Shown here: in pieces, positions 48,204 through 57,136 of the stretch | How the letters are laid out: every line of letters starts with the position of its first letter | How positions within the stretch are numbered: position 1 is the first letter of the stretch | Assembly (NCBI GenBank): GCA_017303335.1 | Contig: JAFLBK010000003.1 | Location: 523,149 to 587,148 of the forward strand | Direction of reading: 5' to 3' | Source of the DNA: Chitinophagales bacterium | GTDB lineage: Bacteria; Bacteroidota; Bacteroidia; Chitinophagales; Chitinophagaceae | DNA: 64,000 nucleotides | Translations under genes and position numbers: made by a program | The notes under the pieces: generated by a model | Told to the model about the DNA's origin: nothing | What the model saw: the letters and a program-made list of their open reading frames with translations, nothing else | Database searches by the model: none

Positions 48204-51044
48204 TCAGAAAGGAATTTGCGGCGCCCACCGCCGGAGGTTGATATGCTGAATGTCGATACTGAATGAAACCGTTTTCCAGAAACGCTTTTCGGGTATGGTC
48301 GATTTGAAATAATCCCGGTACACTTTACTGTACAACAGCGGCACATATATGTTCAGCACATTGCGGAACAACGACAACTGCAAACCGGCGTCGTACACAA
48401 AGCGGCCGGTTTCGGCATTCTTCTTCCACGCGCCGGCATAGGTACCGATATCGACAAATACCCTGAGCGGAATTTTGAATGGTAATACCGAAAGCGGGTT
48501 GATGGCATTGGGCAATGGACTGGCCAGGTTGGCCGCGATGAGCCAGTCATCGGTTTTGCCGATCTTATTACTCAACAGGTCGGTGCGCACTTTAAAACCA
48601 CCATCCCGCATCATGATCTGCTGGGATGAAAAACGATCGAACTCATTGCGCCCGATGAAATAATTGCTGTAGGTATAATCCTCGTATCCTTTCGGGCCCG
48701 TCATGTTAAACTGGTACGGATCGGTTTCAAACTGCTTCAGGAATGTGCGGTCACCGAGATAAAAGAATTTGCCCGCGAATACCCGGAGATCCAGTCCGCC
48801 ACCCCTGGGATAATTGAAGAAATAATTCCCGGTAAATCCAAGCCGTACAAAACCATCGCCCTGGTCGGCCTGCAACTCTCCCCGGTAGGGATAAAGTACC
48901 CGGTTGTTCTCGATCACAAAACGCAATTGATTCAGGTAACGGTCTTTGTTGGGAAAACGGATGATGTCGATCTGGTTGATCGTATCCCGGGTAAACAGCA
49001 GGCTTTGTTCCCGGATCAGGAAGGTGCGCCATTGAATGAATTTTGTGAGGGTGCTCCGTGGATTTTTGTTGGCGAAAAAGTATTTCACCGAAGGAGCGAT
49101 CTTGGTGAAACGCTGCGGGTGCACCACGCCGGCCGAATCGGTGAAATTATCGCCGGAAAAGCTGGCGCCCGCCACAGCCAGTTCCAGCCGTTGCCCCCTG
49201 TTACCGGGATAAAAGGAATAACTCATACGCCCGATGCCGTTGAATTGTTTACTCTTCGTGGCATAGAGGGGCGACAACACGAACTGGAAACGGGTGAATG
49301 GCAGTGTGTAATTGTGCAGCAATACACCCAGCATCAGTTTGTCGTAAAAATTATAGCCGATAGCGGGTGCGCCGAATATATAATTGTGCGACCGGGTATC
49401 TTTTAAACTGAACAGTGCCGCGAAACGGATGTCTTTTCGTTTGGCCGGCTGCGGTATCGGTCCTTTCCTGCTCAACAGGGCGAAGGTATTATCCAGGTTA
49501 CGGCCACTCACTTCTTCGATCAGTTTTTTAAAATCCTCCGGGTAGGGATGTTTGAACTGCCAGCGGCGGTAGTATTCCCGCATGCAGCTATCGAAGAGGG
49601 GTTTCCCCAGTTCACGTTCGAGCAACTGCATCCACTGCCCTGTTTTACTGTAGGCAATGATATTATAATTGAACGCGTTGAAATTTTCCGACGTGGTTTC
49701 GATCGGCTGGTCTTTTTTGATCGCGGTGATGCTGCTCACGAGCAGGCCCTGCAGATCGTCGGGCAGCCGGTTGTTGGCGAATGCAGACCGGGAACGAACA
49801 ATATCGATATTCGTTGTTCCGTATTGCTGCAGGGAATACCGGTTGTCGTAATAGGTGTTCATGCCTTCGTCCATCCAGGGATGTATCCGTTCGTTGCTGG
49901 CGAGGATGCCCTGGAACCAGTTATGTCCCACTTCGTGGTCGATCACAAAGTCGAGCGATTTTTCGGAACCGCCATCATCGAGAACGGTAATCGTAGGATA
50001 CTCCATACCGCCGCCCACTCCGCCATCCACCACCGTCACTACATTGAACGGATATTCACCCAGCCATTGGCTCTTGGTCTGCACCGCCCGTTTGATCATC
50101 GCGATGCTGTTGGCCCAGTTCGTTTCGTTCTCCCTGTAATAGTAAACAGTTGCCGCTACAACACGGCCCGAAGGCAGGCGCAGGGTATCCGTTTTAACGA
50201 TGAACATTTTATCGGCGAACCAGGCAAAGTCGTGTACATTATCCTGGCGGTAAACCAATGTCTTTGTTTTAACAGGGCCCGGTACAGGTGTTACAACCTG
50301 CTTTGGTTTCTTTGCGCCGGGTTGTTTTTTGGGAACAGGAGCCGGTTGCGGTGGTTGCCGTTCCATCAGCCATTTTTTTTCTGCTGCATTCTGCAATTCG
50401 CCGGTGGCGGCCACCGCGTAATCCTGCGGAACGGTGATCTGCACCTGGTAATTACCGAAGTCGCTGTAAAATTCTCCCTGGTCGAGGTAAGGCATGGGAT
50501 GCCATCCTTTGCGATCGTATACCGCCGCTTTGGGAAACCATTGCGTTACCTGGTAGGTATTGCCTGCATGACCACCCCGTGAAAATACATACGGCAGTTT
50601 AACATGAAAGGGTGTTTCGATCTTCGCCGAAGCATGCGGAGGCAGCGGGTGCGGGAGGATCAGTTTCACGATATCCTGGTGCCGGGGATGATCTTCGGTA
50701 ACTGCTGCCGTTCCGTTCACCCGGAAATCCAGCCGGTTCATGTATCCTCTTTCTTCATTGTTGCTGAAATAAAAACGGGTACTCCCGTTCTCAAGCGCCT
50801 GGTCGGTAAAGGCAGTCTTGTCATTCTTGTACGCGTTGGGCCAGCAATGTATCCAGATGAAGCGAAGTGTATCGGGCGAGTTGTTGGTATACTCCATCTT
50901 CACAAAACCATCGAGCGTATGTTGTACATCGTTCAGGGTTACGTCGATCGAATAATTCACCTGCTGCTGCCAGTAGACCGTTTGGCCGTTGACCGCTGGC
51001 CGATGAACACAAAAAACGATAAGCAGTGCGATGAGCTTCTTCAA
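48204..51044 (-). CDS. M1-family zinc metallopeptidase
   Basis: 946 aa with a signal peptide (1-21). The zinc motif HEVGH is at 370-374, with the third ligand E393 in MDEGMNTYY, the exact M1 spacing. GGMEYPTITV a little before is the substrate-binding exopeptidase-type motif. An unusual Pro/Lys-rich insert (PPQPAPVPKKQPGAKKPKQ, about 230-250) interrupts the N-terminal beta domain. The C-terminal about 400 residues resemble an outer-membrane-type beta-rich extension (FIGRNEFDRFSSQQIMMR), longer than in ordinary aminopeptidases. It is secreted or outer-membrane associated. Confidence 0.88.
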   Translation of the reverse strand: MKKLIALLIVFCVHRPAVNGQTVYWQQQVNYSIDVTLNDVQHTLDGFVKMEYTNNSPDTLRFIWIHCWPNAYKNDKTAFTDQALENGSTRFYFSNNEERGYMNRLDFRVNGTAAVTEDHPRHQDIVKLILPHPLPPHASAKIETPFHVKLPYVFSRGGHAGNTYQVTQWFPKAAVYDRKGWHPMPYLDQGEFYSDFGNYQVQITVPQDYAVAATGELQNAAEKKWLMERQPPQPAPVPKKQPGAKKPKQVVTPVPGPVKTKTLVYRQDNVHDFAWFADKMFIVKTDTLRLPSGRVVAATVYYYRENETNWANSIAMIKRAVQTKSQWLGEYPFNVVTVVDGGVGGGMEYPTITVLDDGGSEKSLDFVIDHEVGHNWFQGILASNERIHPWMDEGMNTYYDNRYSLQQYGTTNIDIVRSRSAFANNRLPDDLQGLLVSSITAIKKDQPIETTSENFNAFNYNIIAYSKTGQWMQLLERELGKPLFDSCMREYYRRWQFKHPYPEDFKKLIEEVSGRNLDNTFALLSRKGPIPQPAKRKDIRFAALFSLKDTRSHNYIFGAPAIGYNFYDKLMLGVLLHNYTLPFTRFQFVLSPLYATKSKQFNGIGRMSYSFYPGNRGQRLELAVAGASFSGDNFTDSAGVVHPQRFTKIAPSVKYFFANKNPRSTLTKFIQWRTFLIREQSLLFTRDTINQIDIIRFPNKDRYLNQLRFVIENNRVLYPYRGELQADQGDGFVRLGFTGNYFFNYPRGGGLDLRVFAGKFFYLGDRTFLKQFETDPYQFNMTGPKGYEDYTYSNYFIGRNEFDRFSSQQIMMRDGGFKVRTDLLSNKIGKTDDWLIAANLASPLPNAINPLSVLPFKIPLRVFVDIGTYAGAWKKNAETGRFVYDAGLQLSLFRNVLNIYVPLLYSKVYRDYFKSTIPEKRFWKTVSFSIDIQHINLRRWAPQIPF

Positions 51045-51091
51045 AGCAGGGTTGTTTTTTCAAAAATAATCAAATAGGCGCAATGAACTGT

Positions 51092-52537
51092 CTATTTACC
51101 CTGGCCGAGTAAAATGATGCGGATGGTGTGCAGCATGATCTTAAAGTCGAGCGCCAGCGATACATTTTCGATGTACATGAGGTCGTAGGGCATGCGTTCG
51201 ATCATTTCGTCCACCGAAGACGCGTAACCGAATTTGACCATGCCCCAGCTGGTAAGTCCGGGCTTTACTTTCAGCAGGTAATTGTATTCGGGGTGCTGGC
51301 GGATCAGTTGTTCGATATAGAATTTCCGTTCGGGCCTCGGACCAACCAGGCTCATCTCGCCCTTCAGAATATTCCAGAGCTGGGGCAATTCATCGAGCCG
51401 CCATTTCCGCATGATCTTTCCCCAGGCCGTAATGCGGGGGTCATGATCGGTACTCAGTACAGGGCCATCCGGTTCGGCATCGGGAAGCATACTCCGGAAT
51501 TTGATCATCGTAAACGGTTTTCCCTTATAGCCGATGCGTTCCTGCAGGTATAAGAGCGGGCCGGGCGAAGAGCGTTTCACCCGGACAGCGATGTAGAGGA
51601 ACAAAGGCGACAACAGGATCATTCCCAAAACTGAAACCAGGATATCCAGCAGCCGTTTTACATTCTGTTGCCAGAGCGGAAGCAGTCCGCTGTGCAGGTC
51701 GATGAGCGGTATGCTGAGTACGTTATTTGTTTTCACGGCGCCGCTGATGATGTCTACCTTATCGGGTGTAATCTTGATGTTGACGTCCTTGTCGCTGAGC
51801 TGCTGCAGTATCTTCTCCAGCTGGCCCCGTTCATTTTTCTCCACCGCGATGATCACTTCCTCAATGGCGTACGCTTTTATCAGCGTTCCGATATCATCCG
51901 AATGTCCAAGGCTTTTCACCGCTGCGGGCAGTGATGAACCATGATTCCCATTGCTGTTTACAAAACCCAGTATGCGGAAGATGGTTGTGCCCTTATTGCT
52001 GATGATGCTGTTGTATAAGGAAGAGGCATTGATACCGGAGCCGATGATCAGCGTGTTGAAAAAAACAGAACCCCTGTTGAGTTGCCGCTTGGCCCGTGCG
52101 AGGAAGATGAGCCGGATGATGTAAACGAAAAAAGTCTGTATGGCCCAGAGCGAAAGGAATTCCTTGTAATAGATATTGTAGTCGCCGGTGGCATCGTAGA
52201 TCAGGAAAACAAAAAGGATGACGAAGCTGCCGAAGAAATTATAAAGAACTGTATTCATCAATTCGATCACCCGCGATTTCTGGTAAAGCGCATGATAGCA
52301 ACCGGCCAGGTAATACAGTGTAAACCAAACCAGCGGGTATACCAGCAGGCCCGTATAGAATTTGGGGCCGATGATGAAGGGTTCGCCAATGATGTATTTG
52401 CGGATAAAGTAAAAGCAGATCCAGGAGAGTATGGATGCGAGCCAATCGCCGAAGGCATACCAGCCGATATGTATCCGTTGCTGTTTCAATGGGGGATCTC
52501 CCGGGGGAGATGTTTTTGTTTTAATGGGTCGTCGCAT
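51092..52537 (-). CDS. Undecaprenyl-phosphate glycosylphosphotransferase (bacterial sugar transferase family)
   Basis: 481 aa from the ATG at 52537, which overlaps the oxidoreductase end by 17 bp; a longer frame is rejected because it lies inside that gene. Four N-terminal membrane helices (to about 150), a Rossmann-like CoA-binding_3 domain (NTLIIGSGINASSLYN), then the sugar-transferase domain with MIKFRSMLPDAE, LDELPQLWNILKGEMSLVGP and RPE. It transfers the first sugar phosphate to undecaprenyl phosphate for exopolysaccharide synthesis. Confidence 0.94.
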   Translation of the reverse strand: MRRPIKTKTSPPGDPPLKQQRIHIGWYAFGDWLASILSWICFYFIRKYIIGEPFIIGPKFYTGLLVYPLVWFTLYYLAGCYHALYQKSRVIELMNTVLYNFFGSFVILFVFLIYDATGDYNIYYKEFLSLWAIQTFFVYIIRLIFLARAKRQLNRGSVFFNTLIIGSGINASSLYNSIISNKGTTIFRILGFVNSNGNHGSSLPAAVKSLGHSDDIGTLIKAYAIEEVIIAVEKNERGQLEKILQQLSDKDVNIKITPDKVDIISGAVKTNNVLSIPLIDLHSGLLPLWQQNVKRLLDILVSVLGMILLSPLFLYIAVRVKRSSPGPLLYLQERIGYKGKPFTMIKFRSMLPDAEPDGPVLSTDHDPRITAWGKIMRKWRLDELPQLWNILKGEMSLVGPRPERKFYIEQLIRQHPEYNYLLKVKPGLTSWGMVKFGYASSVDEMIERMPYDLMYIENVSLALDFKIMLHTIRIILLGQGK

Positions 52538-53492
52538 TACCGATCTTTTCCAGGATCTGGTGCGCCACTTCCATGGCACGGAAACCATCGAGCACGGTCA
52601 CCGGCGTTTCGGTATTCTGCAGGACGGCGTCGCGGAATTTCTCGAGTTCCATTTTGATGGCGTTCACGTCGGCAACCGGCGGGTTGGCGATGGCGATCGT
52701 TTTCTTTCCGTTGTTGGTTTCGATATCGAAGGTGAATACATTTTTGTCGCCGGGTGTATTCAGCCGGATGATCTCGGTTTTCTTCTCCAGGAAATCGATG
52801 CCGATGTAGGCGTCTTTCTGGAAGAGACGCATCTTGCGCATTTTTTTCATGGAGATGCGGCTGCTGGTCAGGTTGGCCACGCAACCATTGTCGAATTCGA
52901 TGCGCACGTTGGCGATGTCGGGTGTATCGCTCATCACGGCCACGCCATTGGCGCTGATGTAGCTTACGTTGCCTTTCACCAAACTCAATATGATGTCGAT
53001 GTCGTGAATCATCAGGTCGAGGATCACGCTTACATCGGTTCCGCGTGGATTGAATTGCGCCAGGCGATGCACTTCGATGAACATGGGCTGCAATACCTGC
53101 CCCTGCAAAGCCAGGAAAGCGGGGTTGAAGCGCTCCACATGCCCTACCTGGAATTTCACGTTCGCTTCCTTGGCCAGTTTCACCAGGTCTTTGGCCTCGT
53201 CCATGGTATGCGCCAGCGGCTTTTCCACGAATACATGTTTTCCCTTACGGATGGCGAGTTCGCAAAGCGGGTAGTGAACGGTGGTAGGCGCTACAATGTC
53301 GATGGCATCGCAGGCGTCGATGAGGGCTTCGGGGGTATCGAATCGCCGGAGTTCGTATTTCTGCGCAACCGCTGCCGCGTTGGCGTCGTCGGTATCGCAA
53401 AAGCCAACCAGCTCCACTCCCTCAATTGTTTTCCAGTTGTTCAGGTGAAATTTACCGAGGTGACCGGCGCCGATTTGTCCAATTTTGAGCAT
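52521..53492 (-). CDS. Gfo/Idh/MocA family oxidoreductase (envelope cluster)
   Basis: 323 aa, no signal peptide. Rossmann motif GQIGAGHLGKFH at the N-terminus, VEKPLAHT near residue 90, then DLMIHDIDIIL in the catalytic domain. Its end overlaps the sugar-transferase gene, so the two are translationally coupled and a role in sugar-nucleotide modification for exopolysaccharide is plausible. It differs from the other Gfo/Idh gene in the window, which belongs to the pectin locus. No specific sugar can be named. Confidence 0.92.
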   Translation of the reverse strand: MLKIGQIGAGHLGKFHLNNWKTIEGVELVGFCDTDDANAAAVAQKYELRRFDTPEALIDACDAIDIVAPTTVHYPLCELAIRKGKHVFVEKPLAHTMDEAKDLVKLAKEANVKFQVGHVERFNPAFLALQGQVLQPMFIEVHRLAQFNPRGTDVSVILDLMIHDIDIILSLVKGNVSYISANGVAVMSDTPDIANVRIEFDNGCVANLTSSRISMKKMRKMRLFQKDAYIGIDFLEKKTEIIRLNTPGDKNVFTFDIETNNGKKTIAIANPPVADVNAIKMELEKFRDAVLQNTETPVTVLDGFRAMEVAHQILEKIGNATTH

Positions 53493-53569
53493 GCTAAAAA
53501 AGTCAACATTTAAGGGTGAAAAGTCCCGGAGCCCAAACGTATTGCTGGTTTTGAACTTTCACATTTGAT

Positions 53570-54541
53570 TTAATTCTCTTCCCAGAAACCCATTTTACCG
53601 AATTTCTCGATCCGCTGCTGAATCCGGGTTGCGGGATCAATGGCCCGGAGTTCTTTTATGACGGGTAAGAGGTGGTCCTTTAAAATCGTGGCGGCTTGCT
53701 CGTAGTCCCAGTGCGTACCGCCAAGCGGTTCGGGTATCACACCATCCACCAGCCCGAAACCCAGCATATCCGTACCGGTGAGCCTGAGTTGTTCGGCAGC
53801 GGTTTCCTTTTTATCCCAGCTACGCCAGAGGATACTGCTGCAGCTTTCCGGCGAGATCACGGTATACCAGGTGTTTTCCATCATATATACACGGTCGCCC
53901 ACGCCGATGCCCAGGGCGCCGCCGCTGGCACCTTCGCCGATGATCACGCAGATCACCGGTACCCGGAGGCGTATCATTTCATAAATATTACGGGCGATGG
54001 CTTCTCCCTGCCCCCGTTCTTCCGCCTCCAGGCCCGGGTAGGCTCCGGGAGTATCGATCAGGGTGATGATGGGCTTGTCGAATTTTTCGGCCAGTTTCAT
54101 CAGCCGCAGGGCCTTGCGGTAGCCTTCGGGGTTGGCCATACCGAAATTGCGCAATTGCCTTGTTTTGGTATTGGAGCCTTTCTGCTGCCCGATCATCATC
54201 ACCGTTTCGCCACCAAGCTGGGCGAATCCGCCCACCATGGCCTTATCGTCTTTCACATTTCGGTCGCCATGCAGCTCCATAAAGTTGGAGCACATGAGTT
54301 CGATGTATTTGAGGGTGTAGGGCCTGTCGGGATGACGGCTCAGTTGAACTTTTTGCCAGGGGGTGAGGTTATCGGTGATCTGTTTTTTGGTTTCCACAAC
54401 ACGTTCTTCCAGCATGGCGATGGCGTCGTTCATGTTGGTTTTTGATTTTTCGGCGGTGATGCGGAGTTGTTCGATCTGGTCGTATAGGTCTTTGATGGGT
54501 TTTTCAAAGTCGAGAAATTGCCGTTTTTTCAACTCGATCAT
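53570..54541 (-). CDS. accA: Acetyl-CoA carboxylase carboxyltransferase subunit alpha
   Basis: 323 aa, the standard AccA length. It forms the carboxyltransferase with AccD and makes malonyl-CoA for fatty acid synthesis. Landmarks are the N-terminal coiled segment ([16 protein letters not shown]), the motif [39 protein letters not shown] and [15 protein letters not shown]. It is divergent from the tRNA-Asp locus. A housekeeping gene, so it marks the border of the accessory regions. Confidence 0.97.
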   Translation of the reverse strand: MIELKKRQFLDFEKPIKDLYDQIEQLRITAEKSKTNMNDAIAMLEERVVETKKQITDNLTPWQKVQLSRHPDRPYTLKYIELMCSNFMELHGDRNVKDDKAMVGGFAQLGGETVMMIGQQKGSNTKTRQLRNFGMANPEGYRKALRLMKLAEKFDKPIITLIDTPGAYPGLEAEERGQGEAIARNIYEMIRLRVPVICVIIGEGASGGALGIGVGDRVYMMENTWYTVISPESCSSILWRSWDKKETAAEQLRLTGTDMLGFGLVDGVIPEPLGGTHWDYEQAATILKDHLLPVIKELRAIDPATRIQQRIEKFGKMGFWEEN

Positions 54542-54642
54542 GTGGTTGGTTTAATGGTTTGTTTACAATTTCATCAGGCCCCGAGCGGGCGGAAACTGTA
54601 AGATAGTTTGTAAAATTAGGGGTTACAATTTTTTTATAAAAG

Positions 54643-54676
54643 TTTTGGATGTCAAAGATAAAAAAACCTATCTTTG
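54643..54676 (+). promoter_or_regulatory. Bacteroidota-type promoter upstream of the tRNA-Asp array
   Basis: TTTTG at 54643-54647 and TATCTTTG (exact TAnnTTTG) at 54669-54676 are separated by 21 bp, within the known range. It would drive the whole row of tRNA-Asp copies and perhaps the GIY-YIG gene. Confidence 0.65.
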
Positions 54677-54733
54677 CCGTCCTGAAAATGAAGGGGAAAC
54701 CGGGCAACCGGGTATACGTTGTTTTCCGAACCA

Positions 54734-54800
54734 GGATTGGTAGTTCAGTTGGTTAGAATGCCGCCCTGTCATCCCCACAATGCTGTGGGGACGGGTTCGA
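54734..54800 (+). pseudogene. Broken tRNA-Asp copy 1 with palindrome in place of the anticodon 3' arm
   Basis: The first 38 nt are identical to the intact tRNA-Asp at 54953. The sequence then switches to the palindrome CCCCACAATGCTGTGGGG, followed by the T-loop piece ACGGGTTCGA, and stops. The 3' acceptor half is absent, so it cannot be a normal tRNA. The next 30 bp contain CTTACATTATTTGATATCAT, which recurs before the intact copy. Confidence 0.85.
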
Positions 54801-54831
54801 AAAAAAAGTTCTTACATTATTTGATATCATT

Positions 54832-54912
54832 GGATTGGTAGTTCTCCCGATAGCTATCGGGATGGTTCAATGCCGCCCTGTCATCCCCACAATGCTGTGG
54901 GGACGGGTTCGA
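54832..54912 (+). pseudogene. Broken tRNA-Asp copy 2 with two palindrome inserts
   Basis: Begins with the same GGATTGGTAGTT as the intact tRNA. The D-arm is then interrupted by the perfect 18-bp palindrome TCCCGATAGCTATCGGGA (54845-54862). GGTTCAATGCCGCCCTGTCA resumes the tRNA, and the same CCCCACAATGCTGTGGGG palindrome as in copy 1 takes the anticodon-side position before ACGGGTTCGA. The acceptor 3' half is missing. Confidence 0.85.
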
Positions 54913-54952
54913 AAGCAAACCGAAAAAAATCTTACATTATTTTGATATCATT

Positions 54953-55026
54953 GGATTGGTAGTTCAGTTGGTTAGAATGCCGCCCTGTCACGGCGGAGGT
55001 CGCGGGTTCGAGTCCCGTCCAGTCCG
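54953..55026 (+). tRNA. tRNA-Asp (GTC)
   Basis: 74 nt. The acceptor arm GGATTGG pairs with CCAGTCC (one G-T wobble), the discriminator is G, and the anticodon loop CTGTCAC holds GTC. The GTTCGA T-loop is intact and the D-arm is normal. The 3' CCA is not encoded. It is the only intact copy in a row of four related sequences and is followed within 6 bp by an intrinsic terminator. Confidence 0.96.
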
Positions 55027-55031
55027 CAGAA

Positions 55032-55062
55032 GAGGTTACAGCAATGTAGCCTCTTTTTGTTT
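55032..55062 (+). terminator. Intrinsic terminator of tRNA-Asp, abutting the GIY-YIG start codon
   Basis: GAGGTTACA pairs with TGTAGCCTC across GCAA (one T-G wobble), followed by TTTTTGTTT. The ATG of the GIY-YIG gene begins at the last bases of the T-tract (55063). A diverged copy of the same terminator is at 55415-55446. Confidence 0.8.
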
Positions 55063-55326
55063 ATGCCCTATTATGTTTACATCCTGCAGAGTGAAAAGGA
55101 CAACTCCTTTTACAAAGGATTTTCGGAAAATCCCTCGCACAGACTAATAGAGCACAATGCAGGATTAGCTACCTATACAAGAACAAAAACTCCCTGGAAA
55201 CTGGTTTACATCGAAGAGTGGCCTGATAAAACAACTGCACTGGCGAGAGAAAGAAATCTAAAGAAAGCCGACCGTAACAGGATCATAGCGCTCATCAACT
55301 CACCCAAAAATCTGCTAACGAAATAG
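55063..55326 (+). CDS. GIY-YIG nuclease-domain protein
   Basis: 87 aa from the ATG at 55063. It is a single GIY-YIG domain: YYVYILQS and FYKGFS are the two name-giving segments, followed by the Arg in HRLIEHN and the Glu in ALARERNLKK. Small proteins of this type (UvrC-N-like) are widespread in Bacteroidota. It starts inside the tRNA terminator tail and is bordered by a second, broken tRNA-Asp/terminator copy, so gene and tRNA may have been duplicated or moved together. Activity is unknown. Confidence 0.85.
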   Translation: MPYYVYILQSEKDNSFYKGFSENPSHRLIEHNAGLATYTRTKTPWKLVYIEEWPDKTTALARERNLKKADRNRIIALINSPKNLLTK

Positions 55327-55331
55327 TATAT

Positions 55332-55410
55332 CGCCCTGCCATCCCCACCGTGTGGTGGCACCCGCAATGCTGCGGGAGGGTTCGAGCCCTCCCCACGGTA
55401 CCGTGGGGAC
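55332..55410 (+). pseudogene. tRNA-Asp 3' remnant loaded with hairpins and palindromes
   Basis: CGCCCTGCCA matches the anticodon 5' side of tRNA-Asp. Then come CCACC-GTGT-GGTGG, CCCGCA-ATGC-TGCGGG, a T-arm-like GGGAGGG-TTCGAG-CCCTCCC, and the perfect 18-bp palindrome CCCCACGGTACCGTGGGG (55391-55408). It then rejoins the sequence seen after the intact tRNA (CAGAAGAGGTTACAGC). The 5' half of the tRNA is missing. Confidence 0.8.
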
Positions 55411-55414
55411 AGAA

Positions 55415-55446
55415 GAGGTTACAGCCATGCAGCCTCTTTTTGTTTA
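55415..55446 (+). terminator. Duplicate of the tRNA-Asp terminator
   Basis: GAGGTTACA-GCCA-TGCAGCCTC with one mismatch, then TTTTTGTTT. Nearly identical to 55032-55062. The 180 bp that follow up to the photolyase gene hold no convincing gene. They begin with an ATG in the same position as the GIY-YIG gene, and a short stretch (GGCAAC to CAAAGG) looks faintly like its 5' end, possibly a decayed copy. Confidence 0.7.
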
Positions 55447-55626
55447 TGGCCTATCCGCTTCCCGGCAACATCGCTTGCAAAGGGTTTGTTCAAATTAAAT
55501 AATACAGCCTGGTAAAAACCAGTTCCTGCTTGGTCTGATCCATTCGCTTTTACCTGTACTAAAAAGCACAGCTGCTTCAACCAAACAAAAAAGGCGTGGC
55601 CTTGTTTTACTTCCGCGTATACAAAC

Positions 55627-57129
55627 ATGTCAACTGCCTTTATTTTACTCCCGAATAACCTGTTCAAGGATTGCAAGCCGCTGACCGGATCTGATACGGT
55701 TTTTCTTGTGGAGGAATTCCTGTTCTTCCGTCAATACCGCTTTCACAAGCAAAAGCTGATTTTTCAGCGGGCATCTATGAAAGCCTATGAAGATGTATTG
55801 GTGCGGAAGGGTTTTACCGTACGATACATTAACTGCTTCGATCCACTGGCCGACATACGGCAACTCATTCCCAACCTGGCCGGCGAAGGATTTTCAACGA
55901 TCCGGCTCTACGACCCAACAGACGAATGGCTCGAACAGCGAACAAGAAAAGCTTGCCGCAACGCATCCGCTGATCTGCAGTTCATCGAAAATCCCCTGTT
56001 CATCAACGACCGGGCAACTTTATCGAAGTACCAGGAAGGCAGGAAAAAATATTACCAGTCCGATTTTTATATTGCGCAACGCAAGCTCCGGAAAATACTC
56101 GTTGATGCCGATGCCAACCCTCTCCATGGAAAATGGTCTTTCGATACCGAGAACAGGGCCCGGTACCCGGCCGGGAAAAAGCCACCGGCTCTTCTGCCGA
56201 AATACGATTCCGGCTTCCAGCGGGAAGCCGCCGCTTATGTTGAAACGCATTTTGCTTACAACCCGGGGCAGGCAAACGCGGATTATTTCTACCCCGTAAC
56301 ACACGAACAGGCCAGGCAGGCGCTGAACTGTTTTTTCGAAGAACGGTTCGCCGGTTTTGGCATCTACGAAGATGCGATGGTTGGCAAGGAAATTCATTTA
56401 CACCACTCGGTTCTTTCCCCCCTGCTCAATTCGGGATTATTGGTACCGCTGGATGTTGTTGAACAGGCCATCGCCGTTGCGGGAAAAAAGAACATTCCTT
56501 TCAACAGTGTCGAGGGATTTGTACGGCAGGTACTGGGCTGGCGCGAGTTTGTGCGCATGCTGTACATACGGGAAGGCAACAGGCAGCGAACCTGCAACTT
56601 CTGGCAGTTCAGCCGGAAGATACCTTCCGGTTTTTATACAGGCACCACCGGCATCAAACCGGTTGATGAAACGATCGGGAAATTACTGAAGAGTGCCTAC
56701 AATCATCACATCGAACGCCTCATGATACTAAGCAACTTCATGCTGCTCTGCGAATTCGACCCGGATGAAGTTTACCGCTGGTTCATGGAAATGTATATCG
56801 ACGCATACGATTGGGTAATGGTTCCCAATGTATATGGCATGGGGCAGTTTGCCGATGGAGGCATGATGTGCACCAAGCCCTACATCAGCGGCAGCAACTA
56901 CATCCTGAAGATGAGTGATTACAGAAAAGGAGAAGCCTGGGCCGGGATATGGGACGCTTTATTCTGGCGCTTCCTGCATGTACACCGTCACTTCTTCCTC
57001 CAGAATCCCAGGCTCCGTATGCTCATCCGAACCTTTGACAAATGGGAAGAATCCAAAAAGCGCCTGATCCTGGATAGGGCCGCTGCCTTCCTTACTCAAC
57101 TAGATGCATCACCCTTATCTGTGAAATAA
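55627..57129 (+). CDS. Cryptochrome/photolyase family protein (PhrB/FeS-BCP-like)
   Basis: 500 aa. The N-terminal alpha/beta domain begins MSTAFILLPNNLFKD. The C-terminal FAD-binding region contains GWREFVRMLY, NHHIERLMILSNFMLLCEFD and MVPNVYGMGQFADGG, which match the prokaryotic (6-4)-photolyase/FeS-type branch. Candidate Fe-S cysteines are the Cys in MLLCEF and MMCTKPY and others nearby. It should repair UV lesions in light, or sense light. A downstream SDR gene follows after 7 bp, a common partner. Confidence 0.92.
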   Translation: MSTAFILLPNNLFKDCKPLTGSDTVFLVEEFLFFRQYRFHKQKLIFQRASMKAYEDVLVRKGFTVRYINCFDPLADIRQLIPNLAGEGFSTIRLYDPTDEWLEQRTRKACRNASADLQFIENPLFINDRATLSKYQEGRKKYYQSDFYIAQRKLRKILVDADANPLHGKWSFDTENRARYPAGKKPPALLPKYDSGFQREAAAYVETHFAYNPGQANADYFYPVTHEQARQALNCFFEERFAGFGIYEDAMVGKEIHLHHSVLSPLLNSGLLVPLDVVEQAIAVAGKKNIPFNSVEGFVRQVLGWREFVRMLYIREGNRQRTCNFWQFSRKIPSGFYTGTTGIKPVDETIGKLLKSAYNHHIERLMILSNFMLLCEFDPDEVYRWFMEMYIDAYDWVMVPNVYGMGQFADGGMMCTKPYISGSNYILKMSDYRKGEAWAGIWDALFWRFLHVHRHFFLQNPRLRMLIRTFDKWEESKKRLILDRAAAFLTQLDASPLSVK

Positions 57130-57136
57130 AACGACA

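Noticed and set aside
55419..55676. 85-codon open frame on the minus strand before the photolyase
   Set aside because: It runs across the duplicate terminator and into the photolyase start, and has no recognisable domain.
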